A stretch of DNA of 64,000 nt. Source: Edwardsiella hoshinae NBRC 105699 = ATCC 33379. GTDB taxonomy: Bacteria; Pseudomonadota; Gammaproteobacteria; Enterobacterales; Enterobacteriaceae. This document shows, piece after piece, positions 1 through 10,369 of this stretch. Numbering within the stretch: the first letter of the stretch is position 1; every line of letters starts with the position of its first letter. A model generated the notes under the pieces. It ran no database searches and was not told the origin of the DNA. It saw only the letters and a program-made list of their open reading frames with translations. The stretch is taken from positions 1 to 64,000 of the forward strand of contig NZ_BAUC01000005.1 in the NCBI RefSeq assembly GCF_000474215.1, given 5' to 3'. The position numbers and the translations under genes were made by a program.

Positions 1-2
1 GC

Positions 3-500
3 CTGGCCACACTAGGGATAGTCATGCATATCCGCTATGCCCCGCGCGGCCAGTTCGCAGCGCTGGCTCGGCGCCATGATTTCGGCATGCTCCCCGTCAT
101 CTATCCTGCCACCCCCTATCCCTCGCCCGCCTTGCTGGCGCGTTGGGGCTCGCGCTACGCCGATGACGGCGCTAACCTTGCCAATGTCCGCAACCCGGCG
201 GTAGATGCCCTACTCGCCGCCATCGTCGCCCGGCAAGATGATCCGACGGCGCTACTGGCGTTAGGCCGCGCGCTCGATCGAGTATTAACCTGGAATGCAT
301 TCATGCTACCGCTGTGGTATGCCCCACAGCGGCGCATCGCTTATTGGGATCGCTTCGCCATGCCGGCGCAGGCACCACTGCGGGGGGAGGAATGGGATTA
401 CTGGTGGTATGATGTGAATCGCGCCGCACGTCTGGCACCGACGCCATCCCCCTGTCTGGGGCGCGCCTCAGGCACGCCGACTCGCGAGGGAAGTCAATGA
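3..500 (+). CDS. C-terminal part of a YejA-like solute-binding protein (family 5)
   Basis: The reading frame is open to the left window edge, so only the last ~165 residues of a larger protein are seen. The run ALDRVLTWN, then LPLWY, RIAYWDRFAMP and a closing WDYWWYD resemble, from memory, the end of E. coli YejA, the periplasmic binding protein of the YejABEF peptide/microcin C importer. Family members are ~600 aa, bind oligopeptides in the periplasm and hand them to an ABC permease. In E. coli yejA is the first gene of yejABEF. Here the binding protein directly precedes yejG, so it is either a paralogue or the locus is rearranged. The last ~25 residues (Pro/Ser/Arg-rich) are not typical of the family. 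The start lies outside the window. Confidence 0.75.
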   Translation: MATLGIVMHIRYAPRGQFAALARRHDFGMLPVIYPATPYPSPALLARWGSRYADDGANLANVRNPAVDALLAAIVARQDDPTALLALGRALDRVLTWNAFMLPLWYAPQRRIAYWDRFAMPAQAPLRGEEWDYWWYDVNRAARLAPTPSPCLGRASGTPTREGSQ

Positions 501-503
501 GGA

Positions 504-851
504 TCAGAGAAAGACGGGTTGTACGACGGGTTCGGCGATGACCACACCGGCATTCTTCAGCCGGCACATCACCGTGCTCTCATCGTCGGCATGAACAAAC
601 AGACATGGCTCACCTTCCAGCGCAACGATAGTGCTGGCGACCTGCACCTCTTGTAGGGACAGATCCAAATCGCGCATCACCTGCCACGCCGCCTCGCCAC
701 GCTGACTGAGCAGTTTAATCCCGATTAACCGGTCATCCGCCTTCTGCGACTCCGGCTCGGAGAGCGGCTCCACCTGGACACCGGCACGCCCCGATGCCCA
801 ACGGTAAGGTCGCGGCAACCGATGAACGATCGAAAGCTGGAAATTGTTCAC
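504..851 (-). CDS. yejG: YejG family protein
   Basis: This 115-aa protein resembles E. coli YejG (114 aa): LSIVHRLPRPYRW near the N-terminus, EGEPCLFV in the middle and CRLKNAGVVIAEP near the end. The function is not established; in E. coli it has been linked only loosely to aminoglycoside tolerance. I chose the GTG at 849-851 because it places FQLSIVHRLP where the family begins and has an AAGG 7 bases upstream. A longer ATG frame from 890 would add 13 residues without family support. It is encoded opposite to the binding-protein gene, and the two ends are three bases apart. Confidence 0.85.
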   Translation of the reverse strand: MNNFQLSIVHRLPRPYRWASGRAGVQVEPLSEPESQKADDRLIGIKLLSQRGEAAWQVMRDLDLSLQEVQVASTIVALEGEPCLFVHADDESTVMCRLKNAGVVIAEPVVQPVFL

Positions 852-1029
852 ATTGATACCTTGCTCGGAAACACGGCACAATTTTTTCACAAAAAAATCA
901 CAACGTAAATGCTGAATCGCGTAAATTCTGTCAAATATCCGATTTTTCCGCCAGCGATTGACCGAACTTAATTACATACTCCTAACAGAAGCGACCTTTT
1001 CACCTTACCAACGCCCACGGGGTAAAGGG

Positions 1030-2223
1030 TCATCCTGCCGTCGGTGCCCGCGCCGCATACAGAAACAGCGCCATCGCGAGGGTGCTGCACAATGCCATCG
1101 ACCCAACCAGCGGCCACGCCGAGGTGATCGGCAACTGTGCCAACAACGCGCCGACCAGCGCGCTGAGACCGAAGCGCAGGGTCCCGGCCAACGAGGCAGC
1201 CGTACCGGCCATATGCGGGAAGCTGTCCAGGATCACCGCCATAGCATTCGATGACACCATAGCGATACAGCCAACATAGGCCGCCACGCCAAGAACCAGT
1301 GCCCAAAAACCCCAGTCCAGCGAGACGCAGGCCAACAGCCAAAGTCCCATGATGAATTGCACCGCCAGGCCCAAACATAGCATCGTTTGGGCACCACGCC
1401 GGCGTACATGGCGGCCATTAAAGGTCGTCATGAGGAACAGAAACAGGATGTTCAGGGCAAAGTAGTAGCCAAAATGCTGCGGTGAAACGCCGTGTAGTTC
1501 GATATAGACGAATGGACCAGCACTAAAGAAGGAGAACATGCCAGAAAAGGAGAAGGCGCCGGCCAACATGTAGCTCAACACCCGACGGTGGCGAAACAGC
1601 GTGGCAAAATTAGTCAGCGTGGTATACAGGCGAAATGGTTGGCGCCGCTCGCGCGGCAGCGTCTCTCGAATAAAGCGTGCCACCAGCAGCGTCGCGCACA
1701 GTGCCGCCGCCGCCATCACCCAGAAGATAGCATGCCAGCTAAACCATAACATCAACGCCCCGCCCAACAACGGTGCCAGTAACGGGGCGATGGTCATCAC
1801 CAGCACCACGAACGACATCATGCGCGAGAACTCATCCTTGCTGAACATATCGCGCATCAGGGCGTTGATCACTACGCTGGCGGCAGCGGCGGCCAGCCCG
1901 TGCAATAGGCGCAGCACGATCAATTGATCGATACTCTGCGCCAGGGCGCAGGCGGCCCCGGCCAAAGCGAACGACAAGGTACCGAACAGGATCACCGGCT
2001 TGCGCCCCACACTGTCAGCCAGCGGCCCATACAGCAGCTGACCCGCGGCGAAACCCAAGGTGTAGGCGCTCAACGTCATCTGCACCTCGCCACCGGACAC
2101 ACCGAATTGTGCGGCGATCACCGGCAGGCTGGGCAGATACATGTCGATGGCTAACGGCATCAACATCGACAACAGCCCTAAGATCAAGATCAATCCCAGA
2201 TAAGATCCCTTACGTTCCGCCAT
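1030..2223 (-). CDS. bcr: Bcr/CflA family multidrug efflux transporter
   Basis: This 397-aa major facilitator protein is the length of E. coli Bcr, the inner-membrane proton antiporter for bicyclomycin, sulfonamides and dipeptides. It shows a hydrophobic 12-segment pattern. The conserved loop 2-3 motif [11 protein letters not shown] lies near residues 67-77, and the N-terminal segment contains [13 protein letters not shown], typical of the DHA1 Bcr subgroup. Its start lies two bases after the rsuA stop on the same strand, so rsuA-bcr is probably one transcript, as in E. coli. Confidence 0.93.
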   Translation of the reverse strand: MAERKGSYLGLILILGLLSMLMPLAIDMYLPSLPVIAAQFGVSGGEVQMTLSAYTLGFAAGQLLYGPLADSVGRKPVILFGTLSFALAGAACALAQSIDQLIVLRLLHGLAAAAASVVINALMRDMFSKDEFSRMMSFVVLVMTIAPLLAPLLGGALMLWFSWHAIFWVMAAAALCATLLVARFIRETLPRERRQPFRLYTTLTNFATLFRHRRVLSYMLAGAFSFSGMFSFFSAGPFVYIELHGVSPQHFGYYFALNILFLFLMTTFNGRHVRRRGAQTMLCLGLAVQFIMGLWLLACVSLDWGFWALVLGVAAYVGCIAMVSSNAMAVILDSFPHMAGTAASLAGTLRFGLSALVGALLAQLPITSAWPLVGSMALCSTLAMALFLYAARAPTAG

Positions 2224-2225
2224 CC

Positions 2226-2933
2226 TTACGCTCCAGGAGCCAGTACGCTGGCGACTTCGGCATCGCTCAACGCCCGGTACTCGCCCGGCGCCAACGTGCT
2301 ATCCAGCGCGATGGCACCGATGCGCTCACGATGCAATGCCACCACGTGATTCCCCACGGCGGCGAACATGCGCTTCACCTGATGATAGCGCCCCTCACTG
2401 ATAGTCAAGCGCACCTGCTGCGCATCCAACACCTCCAGACGCGCCGGTTTGGTCAGCGCCGTCTCTCCGTGCAACTGCACGCCCTGGGCAAACTGCACCG
2501 CCGTCTGGGGGTCCAACGGCCGCGCCAATGTCACCAGGTAGGTCTTCTCGCAATGATGGCGCGGCGAGGTGATGCGGTGCGACCATTGGCCATCGTCCGT
2601 CAACAGCACCAGGCCCGTGGTATCCAGATCCAAGCGCCCTGCGGCATGCAGCTTTTCGGCCATCGGCTCGTCGATAAAGTAGAGAATGGTGGCATGATCA
2701 GGATCGTTCGTCGAACAGACATACCCTTCCGGTTTGTGCAGCATGAAGTAGCGTGGCCCGCTGATGAAGGTCAACACATTGCCTTGGTAGGCGATCTCCT
2801 GCTCCGCGCTGATCTGTAGCGAACCACTGCGGGCCACCACGCCGTCGACGGTGACGTGACGCGCGCGCAACTCCCGCGCGACCAGCGCACGGCTGATCCC
2901 CAGTTGCTGGGAGATAAATTTATCCAGTCTCAT
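2226..2933 (-). CDS. rsuA: 16S rRNA pseudouridine-516 synthase RsuA
   Basis: This 235-aa protein has an N-terminal S4 RNA-binding domain ([15 protein letters not shown] through the ARHVTVDG turn, residues 1-32) followed by a pseudouridine synthase domain. The catalytic Asp sits in the [14 protein letters not shown] motif near residue 101, and [13 protein letters not shown] is a second family motif. It converts U516 of 16S rRNA to pseudouridine on the assembling 30S subunit. It is upstream of bcr with a two-base gap. Confidence 0.95.
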   Translation of the reverse strand: MRLDKFISQQLGISRALVARELRARHVTVDGVVARSGSLQISAEQEIAYQGNVLTFISGPRYFMLHKPEGYVCSTNDPDHATILYFIDEPMAEKLHAAGRLDLDTTGLVLLTDDGQWSHRITSPRHHCEKTYLVTLARPLDPQTAVQFAQGVQLHGETALTKPARLEVLDAQQVRLTISEGRYHQVKRMFAAVGNHVVALHRERIGAIALDSTLAPGEYRALSDAEVASVLAPGA

Positions 2934-3177
2934 TAAGTCTGCTCTGTTATTGCTAGGCGAATAAAAACCGATTCCGGCGTAAGCGTAAGCCTACGGCGAG
3001 GATCAAGCGGGGCCGCAGGCATCGCGGCGAACGCAGATCGTTCAGTCTAACACAATGCGCCCCCTGGCAGCCATCGCCCCTCACGGTCATACGACTGGAT
3101 TTGGCGCGCGCCATGAGTAAACTGGATATGCCCAGCCCTGCGAGGGCACCGCTTCTTGCCACTATCGAGGTTATCCA

Positions 3178-3420
3178 ATGACTGCATCCATCCACGGCCA
3201 CGAAGTCATGCATATGATGCTCGCCAGCGCGACGCCCTATACCCGCGACTCGCTGATCGCCGCCATCGCACAGCGTTTCGGTGCCGACGCGCGCTTCCAC
3301 ACCTGCTCCGCGCACGATCTCAGCGCCGCCGAGCTGGTAGATCTGCTGGCGGCGCGCGGTAAGTTCGTTCCCGCCGACGGGGGATTCACCACCCAAGCGA
3401 ATAAGATCTGCCATCACTGA
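3178..3420 (+). CDS. yecH: YecH family protein
   Basis: This 80-aa protein aligns by eye with E. coli YecH: SIHGHEV near the N-terminus, RFHTCSA in the middle, and a GKF..ADGGFTT..KICHH end. It is rich in His and Cys (HGHEVMH, HTC, CHH), which suggests metal binding, but the role is unknown. Its TGA stop shares one base with the ATG of radD (TGATG), so the two genes are probably translationally coupled. In E. coli yecH and radD are at separate loci. The 244-base gap to divergent rsuA holds the promoters of both, with no further gene visible. Confidence 0.88.
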   Translation: MTASIHGHEVMHMMLASATPYTRDSLIAAIAQRFGADARFHTCSAHDLSAAELVDLLAARGKFVPADGGFTTQANKICHH

Positions 3421-5180
3421 TGGCCTTTACGCTCCGCCCCTATCAGCGCGAAGCCGTCGAAGCCACTTTGGCCTACTTTCGACGGCATGACGAGCCGGCC
3501 CTAATCGTCTTGCCAACCGGCGCCGGGAAGAGTTTGGTGATCGCCGAACTGGCCCGCCTGGCACGAGGACGCGTGTTAGTGCTAGCTCACGTCAAGGAGC
3601 TGGTGGCGCAAAATCACGCCAAATACCTGGCCTGGGGGCAAGAGGCCGATATCTATGCCGCCGGACTAAACCAAAAGGCGAGCCAAGCCAAGGTGGTATT
3701 CGGCAGCGTGCAATCGGTCGCCCGCAACCTGGACGACTTTGCTAGTACGTTCTCGCTGCTGATCGTCGACGAATGTCACCGGATCGGTGACGGCGAGGAG
3801 GGACAGTACCAGCAGATCCTGCAACACCTGCGGCAGTATAACCCGCGGCTACGCCTACTCGGTCTAACCGCCACCCCCTACCGTCTCGGTAAAGGCTGGA
3901 TCTACCGCTATCACTACCATGGCATGGTGCGGGGCGATGCCGCCTGCTTGTTTCAGGAGTGCATCTACGAATTACCCTTGCGCTACATGATCCGCCACGG
4001 CTTCCTGGTGCCGCCGGAACGCCTAGATATGCCGGTAGTGCAGTACGATTTCAGTCGCCTGCAACCCTCGGAGAGCGGACTATTCAGCCAGGACGATCTC
4101 AACCGCGAGCTGCGCGCCCAACAACGCATCACACCGCACATCGTCAGCCAGATCGAAGAATATGCGGCCAGCCGACGGGGAGTGATGATCTTCGCCGCCA
4201 CCCTTGAACATGCCCAAGAGGTGCTGGGGCTATTGCCAACGGGCAGCGCGGCGCTGATCAGCGCCACCACGCCCCATCAGGAACGGGATGAGATCATCGC
4301 TGCATTCAAGGCGCAGCGCCTGCACTACCTGGTCAATGTGGCGGTGTTGACCACCGGCTTCGACGCCCCTCATGTCGATCTGATCGCCATCCTGCGCCCG
4401 ACGGAATCCGTCAGCCTGTATCAGCAGATCGTCGGCCGTGGGCTGCGCCTGTGCGAGGGCAAGCAAGATTGTCTGATCCTCGACTACGCCGGCAACCCGC
4501 ACGACCTGTACACCCCCGAAGTGGGCAGCCACAAACCGCACGCAGACAGTCAACCGGTGCAGGTGTTCTGCCCCGCCTGCGGTTTCGCCAACACATTCTG
4601 GGGCAAATGCGATGCTCAGGGACACATCATCGAGCACTATGGACGCCGTTGCCAAGGCTACTTCGAGGATGACGAGGGGAGGCGTGAGCAGTGCGACTAC
4701 CGCTTCCGCTTCAAGCAGTGTCCGCAGTGCAACGCGGAAAATGACATCGCCGCCCGGCGTTGCCATCAGTGCGCGGCGTTGCTCGTGGATGCCGACGATA
4801 TGCTCAAGGCGGCGCTGAAGCTCAAAGACGCCTTGGTGCTGCGTTGCGCCGGCATGCAACTGCGCAGTGGCGAAGACACCAAGGGCGAGTGGCTCCACAT
4901 CACCTATTACGACGAGGATGGCGCCGATGTCAGTGAGCGCTTCCGTCTGACGACGCCGGCTCAGCGCACCGCCTTCGCCCAACTGTTTTTACGCCCTCAC
5001 CAGCGAGCTCCGGGCTGCGAGCTGGTCTGGCGCCAGGTGGCAGACATCATCGCCCAACAAGACGCGCTGCGTGCACCTGACTTTGTGGTGGCTCGCCGCA
5101 AGGGGCAATTCTGGCAAATACGGCAGAAGGTGTTTGATTACCAAGGACGCTATCGCAAGGCCTACCAGCTGCGCGGCTAA
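3420..5180 (+). CDS. radD: RadD (YejH) DNA-repair helicase-like ATPase
   Basis: This 586-aa superfamily 2 protein has the length of E. coli RadD. Visible motifs are Walker A LPTGAGKS (about residues 36-43), the DECH box at about 117-120, LTATPYR, and motif [10 protein letters not shown]. The C-terminal part carries two Cys clusters, CPACGF and CPQC...CHQC, consistent with zinc binding. RadD acts with RecA and SSB in double-strand break and crosslink repair in the cytoplasm. The start is coupled to yecH by TGATG. Confidence 0.93.
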   Translation: MAFTLRPYQREAVEATLAYFRRHDEPALIVLPTGAGKSLVIAELARLARGRVLVLAHVKELVAQNHAKYLAWGQEADIYAAGLNQKASQAKVVFGSVQSVARNLDDFASTFSLLIVDECHRIGDGEEGQYQQILQHLRQYNPRLRLLGLTATPYRLGKGWIYRYHYHGMVRGDAACLFQECIYELPLRYMIRHGFLVPPERLDMPVVQYDFSRLQPSESGLFSQDDLNRELRAQQRITPHIVSQIEEYAASRRGVMIFAATLEHAQEVLGLLPTGSAALISATTPHQERDEIIAAFKAQRLHYLVNVAVLTTGFDAPHVDLIAILRPTESVSLYQQIVGRGLRLCEGKQDCLILDYAGNPHDLYTPEVGSHKPHADSQPVQVFCPACGFANTFWGKCDAQGHIIEHYGRRCQGYFEDDEGRREQCDYRFRFKQCPQCNAENDIAARRCHQCAALLVDADDMLKAALKLKDALVLRCAGMQLRSGEDTKGEWLHITYYDEDGADVSERFRLTTPAQRTAFAQLFLRPHQRAPGCELVWRQVADIIAQQDALRAPDFVVARRKGQFWQIRQKVFDYQGRYRKAYQLRG

Positions 5181-5302
5181 TTTATTTGCCGTCCCGGCGT
5201 AGATCGGCTAGAATGCCGCCCGCTTTGCCGAGGCAAGGCACACTATCCCGTCTGCTGCTGGGTCGCCTGTGGCGGACTTCATTTTTTTATCGAGATAGAA
5301 CC

Positions 5303-5587
5303 ATGTTCACTATCAACGCAGAAGTACGTAACGAGCAGGGTAAGGGTGCGAGCCGCCGCCTGCGTAGCGCCGGCAAATTCCCGGCAATCGTTTATGGTGG
5401 TAAAGAAGCCGCGCTGTCCATCACACTGGACCACGACTCCACCATGAACATGTCTGAAAAAGACGGTTTCTACAGCGAAGTGCTGACCCTGGTGGTCGAC
5501 GGCAAAGAAATCAAAGTAAAAATCCAGGCTGTACAGCGTCATCCGTACAAGCCGAAACTGACTCACATCGACTTCGTTCGCGCTTAA
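5303..5587 (+). CDS. rplY: 50S ribosomal protein L25
   Basis: This 94-aa protein is the short gammaproteobacterial L25, which binds the loop E region of 5S rRNA; it lacks the extra C-terminal CTC domain. It starts [19 protein letters not shown] and ends THIDFVRA, as in E. coli. I chose the ATG at 5303 rather than the longer open frame from 5186 because it matches the family start. A strong hairpin terminator follows. The neighbours radD and yejK match the E. coli order. Confidence 0.97.
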   Translation: MFTINAEVRNEQGKGASRRLRSAGKFPAIVYGGKEAALSITLDHDSTMNMSEKDGFYSEVLTLVVDGKEIKVKIQAVQRHPYKPKLTHIDFVRA

Positions 5588-5610
5588 TCGCCGTTCCGAT
5601 TCCGGTCAGT

Positions 5611-5641
5611 AAAAAAGACGCCGCTCTGCGGCGTTTTTTTT
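5611..5641 (+). terminator. Rho-independent terminator after rplY
   Basis: A perfect 7-bp stem, ACGCCGC/GCGGCGT, with a TCT loop is followed by a run of eight T. A run of A precedes the stem, so it can also stop transcription of yejK from the other side. Confidence 0.88.
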
Positions 5642-5689
5642 CGTCTGTCATCCGCGCCTAAAGAGGCGGTAGTCCGCCTCCATGAGCGC

Positions 5690-6694
5690 TCAGCGTCCGC
5701 CGCCGTTACGTTGCAACTGATCGCGGAGATTCGGCGGTGTCCCCTTAATCGTTAAAGTATCGGTCTGCGCGTCCCAGAAAATGCGTTCCCCCAACAGCAT
5801 GGCGTCGAAGTTGATTGTCAGTCCTCCGCCGCTGCCAGCATACTTAGTCAACTGACGCAAGGTACTACGATCCGCCGGGAAATGCTCCTCCAACTCGTAG
5901 CCACGCTCGGTGGTAAACTGCTGGAAACTCTGCTCTCCGACGGTCGGGATCTCGCGGGATAGCGCCTCCAAGGCAATCTCTTCGCCAGCTTGCAACTGTT
6001 CGTTGCAGTAGTCATACACCTGCTGACGACACGCCTGACGCTCGTTCTTGTCCAACTGTCCCTCATTGCAGTAGTCACTCACCGCTTGGAGCAACCCGCG
6101 ATTTTGCGCCTTGGCATCCAGTCCTGCCTGCGCGCCGAGAAAGTCCATAAAAAAGTCAGCGACCTTACGCCCGACTCGCCCCTTCAGGTAAGAGAGATAG
6201 CGCTGGGATGCGGGGTTCGTCTCCCACTCGGTCAAATCGATGCGTGCGACGATGTCGGCGTGCATGATGTCCAGATAGTGGGTAGCGCTGAGATCCAACT
6301 GTTCGTTGACGCGCATACTGTTACAGTTGTTGAGCACCGCTACCAGTAAGTAGTCCACGGCCAGATAGCGATAGTGACAGAACAGCACAATCCCGCCCTC
6401 GGCGAACGGATACTTGGCCAACTCATCACGCAACCGTCCGGTCGCCGCCCGGCTGAATTGCAAGAAGGTATCCTCCCCTTTACGGTAGTTGGCCAGCGCC
6501 TGCGCCAATTCGCTGTCGGGAGTAAAGGTGCCGTAGGCCTTGCTCTTAGCGCTGTAGACCCGATGCAGCTCCGCCATGGTCTCGTCGACGACGGCGCTCG
6601 GCGCCAGCAACGAGTCGCGCAGCACGACCTCCAACTGCTGTTCATCACGCTTCACCAATTGATGTAGCGCAATGCTCTCCAGATCCAGACTCAT
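5690..6694 (-). CDS. yejK: Nucleoid-associated protein YejK (NdpA)
   Basis: This 334-aa protein is one residue shorter than E. coli YejK. It begins [20 protein letters not shown], which resembles the family start. YejK is an abundant nucleoid protein that binds DNA and has been reported to interact with topoisomerase IV and gyrase. It is transcribed away from yejL and towards rplY, as in E. coli. Confidence 0.95.
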   Translation of the reverse strand: MSLDLESIALHQLVKRDEQQLEVVLRDSLLAPSAVVDETMAELHRVYSAKSKAYGTFTPDSELAQALANYRKGEDTFLQFSRAATGRLRDELAKYPFAEGGIVLFCHYRYLAVDYLLVAVLNNCNSMRVNEQLDLSATHYLDIMHADIVARIDLTEWETNPASQRYLSYLKGRVGRKVADFFMDFLGAQAGLDAKAQNRGLLQAVSDYCNEGQLDKNERQACRQQVYDYCNEQLQAGEEIALEALSREIPTVGEQSFQQFTTERGYELEEHFPADRSTLRQLTKYAGSGGGLTINFDAMLLGERIFWDAQTDTLTIKGTPPNLRDQLQRNGGGR

Positions 6695-6863
6695 TGTTTA
6701 CTCCTGTTATCCTCAGCCTGATATAGGCGCGTATTCAAACACCGTTGTCCGGCACCCGCAAGGGGCTCGCGCCTCATCACGGCGGCAGATGCAGAAAACT
6801 GCGGAAAATCCGCCGTCCATCGGGTAATATGTGTGACTTTGTCAGTCATCGATGGTCTTTTTT

Positions 6864-7091
6864 ATGCCACAATCATCCCGTTACAGCGATCAACGCGTTG
6901 AACAATTGCTCACTGATCTGGTCAACGTACTAGAATCGCAACATGCCCCCACCGATCTGTCGCTGATGGTGCTGGGCAACATGGTAACCAATCTGATTAA
7001 CAGCAGCGTTGCGCCCGCACAACGCCGTATGATCGCTCGCTCTTTTGCCGAGGCATTGCAAGCTTCCATTCGGGAAGACAACGCCCACTAA
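6864..7091 (+). CDS. yejL: YejL family protein (DUF1414)
   Basis: This 75-aa protein nearly matches E. coli Yej[17 protein letters not shown] at the start, then [19 protein letters not shown] and APAQRR. The function is unknown. I chose the ATG at 6864, which gives the family's exact length, over the in-frame codon at 6852. It lies 39 bases before yejM on the same strand and is probably cotranscribed with it. Confidence 0.95.
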   Translation: MPQSSRYSDQRVEQLLTDLVNVLESQHAPTDLSLMVLGNMVTNLINSSVAPAQRRMIARSFAEALQASIREDNAH

Positions 7092-7130
7092 ACCCACCGG
7101 GTATGGATTCGACGGAAATAGACAGAGTTT

Positions 7131-8885
7131 ATGGTAACCAACCGTCAGCGCTATCGTGAAAAAGTCTCCCAGATGATCAGCTGGGGGCACTGGTTCGCCC
7201 TCTTTAACATTCTGCTGGCGCTGCTGCTGGGCAGCCGTTATCTGTTTATCGCCGACTGGCCCGCCACCCTGGCGGGACGCGTCTACGCGATTGTCAGTTG
7301 GCTGGGGCATTTCAGCTTTCTCGGTTTCGCCGTCTACCTGCTGACGCTCTTTCCGTTAACCTTTATCGTCATGTCGCAGCGTCTGCTGCGCTTTCTCTCG
7401 GCGGCGGTCGCCACTGCCGGACTTACGCTGTTGCTGATCGACAGCGAAGTCTTCACGCGCTTCCACCTCCACCTGAATCCCTTAGTGTGGGAGTTGGTGG
7501 TCAACCCAGCGCAGGGAGAGTTATCCCGCGACTGGCAGTTGATGTTCATCTGCGTCCCGGTGCTGTTTCTGATCGAAATGCTCTTCGGAACCTGGAGCTG
7601 GCAGAAGCTACGTAGCCTGAACCGGCAGACCTTCGGTAAACCGCTCGCGGCGCTATTCATCGTCTCGTTTCTCGCGTCACATCTGATCTATATCTGGGCG
7701 GACGCCAACTTCTATCGCCCGATCACCATGCAGCGAGCGAATCTGCCGCTCTCTTATCCGATGACGGCACGACGCTTCCTCGAGAAACACGGCCTGCTGA
7801 ACGCCCAAGCTTACCAAGAACGGTTGATCCGTACCGGTGATCCTGAGGCAGTCGCCATCGAATACCCATTGGGTGAGCTGAGTTACAGCGACAAGGGCGC
7901 TGGGCTGAATCTACTGATGATCGTCGCTGATGGCCTACGCAACGATGATTTGACGCAGACCATGCCGAACCTGACGACTTTGGCTAATCAGAGTCTCAAC
8001 TTTAGCCAACACTACAGCACCGGCAACGACGTCGATAGCGGGTTATTTGGCCTGTTTTATGGTATCTCGCCTAACTACTTGGACAGCATCCTCGCCGGGC
8101 GTAAGTCGTCGGCGCTGATCAGCGCGCTGGCACACCAACACTATCAATTCGGCCTGTTCTCTTCCGATGGGTTCAATGCCCCTTTATACCGCCAGGCGCT
8201 GTTTAGCGATTTTACCTTGCCCACGCCACAAAAGCAGAGTGACGCGGCAACAGTACGTCAGTGGGAGCGTTGGTTGGACACCCAAACCTCGCAACATCCA
8301 TGGTTCGCCTACGTCAACCTGAACGGCACTACCAGTAACGCCGCCGAAGGCGGGAGCACCGCCAACCGCTATGCGCGCGCCGCCCAGCAACTCGATCAGC
8401 AGATCGGGGCGATGATCGATACCCTACGGGCACGTCATGATTTGGATAACACGGTGGTGGTGATCACCGCCAGCCACGGTTTAAGCGCTGACAATGAGGA
8501 GACGAGTCCCCCCTATCGCCGTCGTCAGCTACAGGTCCCCCTGGTCGTCCACTGGCCCGGCACCACCGCGCAGTCGATCGCCAAAATGACCAGCCACGAG
8601 GATGTGATGGCGACCCTGATGCAACGCCTACTGCATGTCGACAGCCGCGCGCTCAACTACACCCAGGGTGAAGATCTGTTCGCCGCCAGTCGGCGCCATG
8701 ATTGGTTGACGCTCGGTAATGGCCGCGATCTGGTGATCATCACCCCGCAACAGACTATCGTACTCAACCGCAACGGTAGCTACCGTACCTATGGCCCCGA
8801 TGATCGCGAACTGACGGGCGAACGGCTGTCGCTTCCGCTGTTGTTGCAAGTGCTGACCGACGTAAAACGCTTTATTGCCAACTAA
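7131..8885 (+). CDS. yejM: LPS-regulating inner-membrane protein YejM (PbgA/LapC)
   Basis: This 584-aa protein has about five hydrophobic segments in the first ~190 residues, then a large periplasmic domain of the alkaline phosphatase/sulfatase fold ([16 protein letters not shown], about residues 260-275). YejM/LapC senses lipopolysaccharide at the periplasmic leaflet and restrains LapB-FtsH turnover of LpxC. In Salmonella, PbgA has been tied to cardiolipin trafficking. The length agrees with E. coli (586 aa). It is followed by the proline tRNA, as in E. coli. Confidence 0.95.
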   Translation: MVTNRQRYREKVSQMISWGHWFALFNILLALLLGSRYLFIADWPATLAGRVYAIVSWLGHFSFLGFAVYLLTLFPLTFIVMSQRLLRFLSAAVATAGLTLLLIDSEVFTRFHLHLNPLVWELVVNPAQGELSRDWQLMFICVPVLFLIEMLFGTWSWQKLRSLNRQTFGKPLAALFIVSFLASHLIYIWADANFYRPITMQRANLPLSYPMTARRFLEKHGLLNAQAYQERLIRTGDPEAVAIEYPLGELSYSDKGAGLNLLMIVADGLRNDDLTQTMPNLTTLANQSLNFSQHYSTGNDVDSGLFGLFYGISPNYLDSILAGRKSSALISALAHQHYQFGLFSSDGFNAPLYRQALFSDFTLPTPQKQSDAATVRQWERWLDTQTSQHPWFAYVNLNGTTSNAAEGGSTANRYARAAQQLDQQIGAMIDTLRARHDLDNTVVVITASHGLSADNEETSPPYRRRQLQVPLVVHWPGTTAQSIAKMTSHEDVMATLMQRLLHVDSRALNYTQGEDLFAASRRHDWLTLGNGRDLVIITPQQTIVLNRNGSYRTYGPDDRELTGERLSLPLLLQVLTDVKRFIAN

Positions 8886-8960
8886 CTGCCTAAAACTACA
8901 GCGATCAATCGCGCTATGGCTTGCAAATGGTGAGGAAAACGGTAGTATACAAAACCAGTT

Positions 8961-9037
8961 CGGCACGTAGCGCAGCCTGGTAGCGCACTGTCATGGGGTG
9001 TCAGGGGTCGGAGGTTCAAATCCTCTCGTGCCGACCA
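8961..9037 (+). tRNA. proL: tRNA-Pro (anticodon GGG)
   Basis: This 77-nt cloverleaf differs from E. coli proL at only a few positions. The acceptor stem CGGCACG pairs with CGTGCCG, the anticodon loop reads TGGGG, the T-arm holds GGTTCAAATCC, and CCA is encoded at 9035-9037. It reads CCC/CCU proline codons. A hairpin terminator follows directly. Confidence 0.97.
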
Positions 9038-9050
9038 AAATTCCCTAAAA

Positions 9051-9076
9051 AACCAACCGTTATGGTTGGTTTTTTT
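9051..9076 (+). terminator. Rho-independent terminator after tRNA-Pro
   Basis: The 8-bp stem AACCAACC/GGTTGGTT with loop GTTAT is followed by a run of T. Confidence 0.9.
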
Positions 9077-9077
9077 G

Positions 9078-10369
9078 TTTCCGGCGTACGCCGATAGCTA
9101 ATTCCCCCGCTGTAGTCATTCAATGATTATCCGCTCTGCGAGGTGTTACTCCCTTATCACGGCGCCAAGCCTGCTGCTAACAAACGCTCAACGCAGGTTC
9201 GTGCCAAGCATAACAAGCACTTTTCCCCTCCCACCATCATCAAGCCCGCCAGCTAGCGTATCAACACGCCATTCCTCACCTCGCCCTCGTACCGCCTCTC
9301 ATTGGCATGCTCGTGGCCAATACCCAGGTCGCGCGAGCAGACTCCCCCTCACGCAGGCAATCGTTTTCACCAGCCCTGAGCATCATTAGCGGATGGCAAT
9401 AGGTTAAAGACTCACCACCTCGCGTACCTTGCCAGGATATCCTGGCTCGCCATATGCAAAAGATTGCGTCCCAGACTCATGCACATAGCATGGGCATGTG
9501 ACGGGGATAAGCCCCTAGCGTCCATACTGGTGGCTCGCCGTTCCGACGGGGTAGCCGTCGTCACGCGCCTCGAGGTGCCCGCTCCAGGACAAATGAGGGA
9601 GCCAGGTTCAGCGCTGCATAGCCTATTTGCTCGACCAAATCATGGTGACTTGCCCGGAATAATGTGATACGCAACGCGCCATCGTAAAATCAAAACGCCA
9701 GCGCCGTCCACATCGACCAGCCCGCAGGATAACGATGTCAGTGCTCACGCTGACTTTTCCGCCTCATTGCCACTGAATTAAACTCAAGGCGGCAACCGAT
9801 GGCGCGGATGCCAGGCTGTTTCTGCGCTACCTTCGTCAACGACCGGCAATGCTGTGGCCATACCGCGCGCTAGCAGCGCTCATCCACCGTCTTTCCAGCG
9901 GCCATCAGCTTTATATGGCGCCATTGATGACAGATAGTTGCGCATCGCTATCTCTGCAAGCGTGAGCTGGTCGCTAAACAATCAGCATCGCTCCGCCTCT
10001 TGCTACCTACACCCAGCGTGAAAACACCGACATCGCTAAGGCTCCCTTCTATACTATCCATTTTATATCGTCGCCAATGATCCTCAGCACGCTGCCATTA
10101 AAACGATATACTGATTATTTAGCGCTAATTTTTATATATTTTTCTCTCACTTAGCTAAAGATACTAAATACCATTTTTGTTCATCTAGCAGCACGAAAGA
10201 AAATTATCATTCTTAGCCTTTTTATAAAAAACATAAAAATAGTTCATCGATAATGCTAGGAGGGAAATAGCGAGAGATTTAAAAGGGTCAGGTTTGCACC
10301 CTAAGCTAAGTTTTATGGTTTCTAATGATTTAGCCTCGCTCGGCATCAGAAGAGTGCATTGGGGTATAA
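9078..10369. other. 1.3-kb stretch without a convincing gene, left edge of island
   Basis: Short open frames exist here (for example 9123-9389 and 9464-9667 on the plus strand, 10185-10427 on the minus strand), but none resembles a family I know or has a clear ribosome site. The composition drops from backbone-like to strongly AT-rich after about 10,050. A perfect 16-bp palindrome lies at 9431-9446. No integrase, transposase or copy of the tRNA 3' end is recognisable. The last ~300 bases probably hold the promoter of the AraC-family gene. Most of the stretch may be decayed DNA. Confidence 0.5.
9431..9446. repeat. Perfect 16-bp palindrome in the gene-free stretch
   Basis: GCCAGGATATCCTGGC reads the same on both strands and lies ~400 bases after the tRNA terminator. 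It has no T tract, so it is not a typical terminator. A protein-binding site or the relic of a mobile element is possible. Confidence 0.4.

Noticed and set aside
4230-4982. Long minus-strand frame inside radD (250 aa)
   Set aside because: It is the antisense shadow of a GC-rich gene with strong codon bias; no family match.
9123-9667. Plus-strand open frames 9123-9389 and 9464-9667
   Set aside because: No recognisable family, no convincing ribosome site, low-complexity Ser/Pro/Arg composition in the first; likely chance frames.
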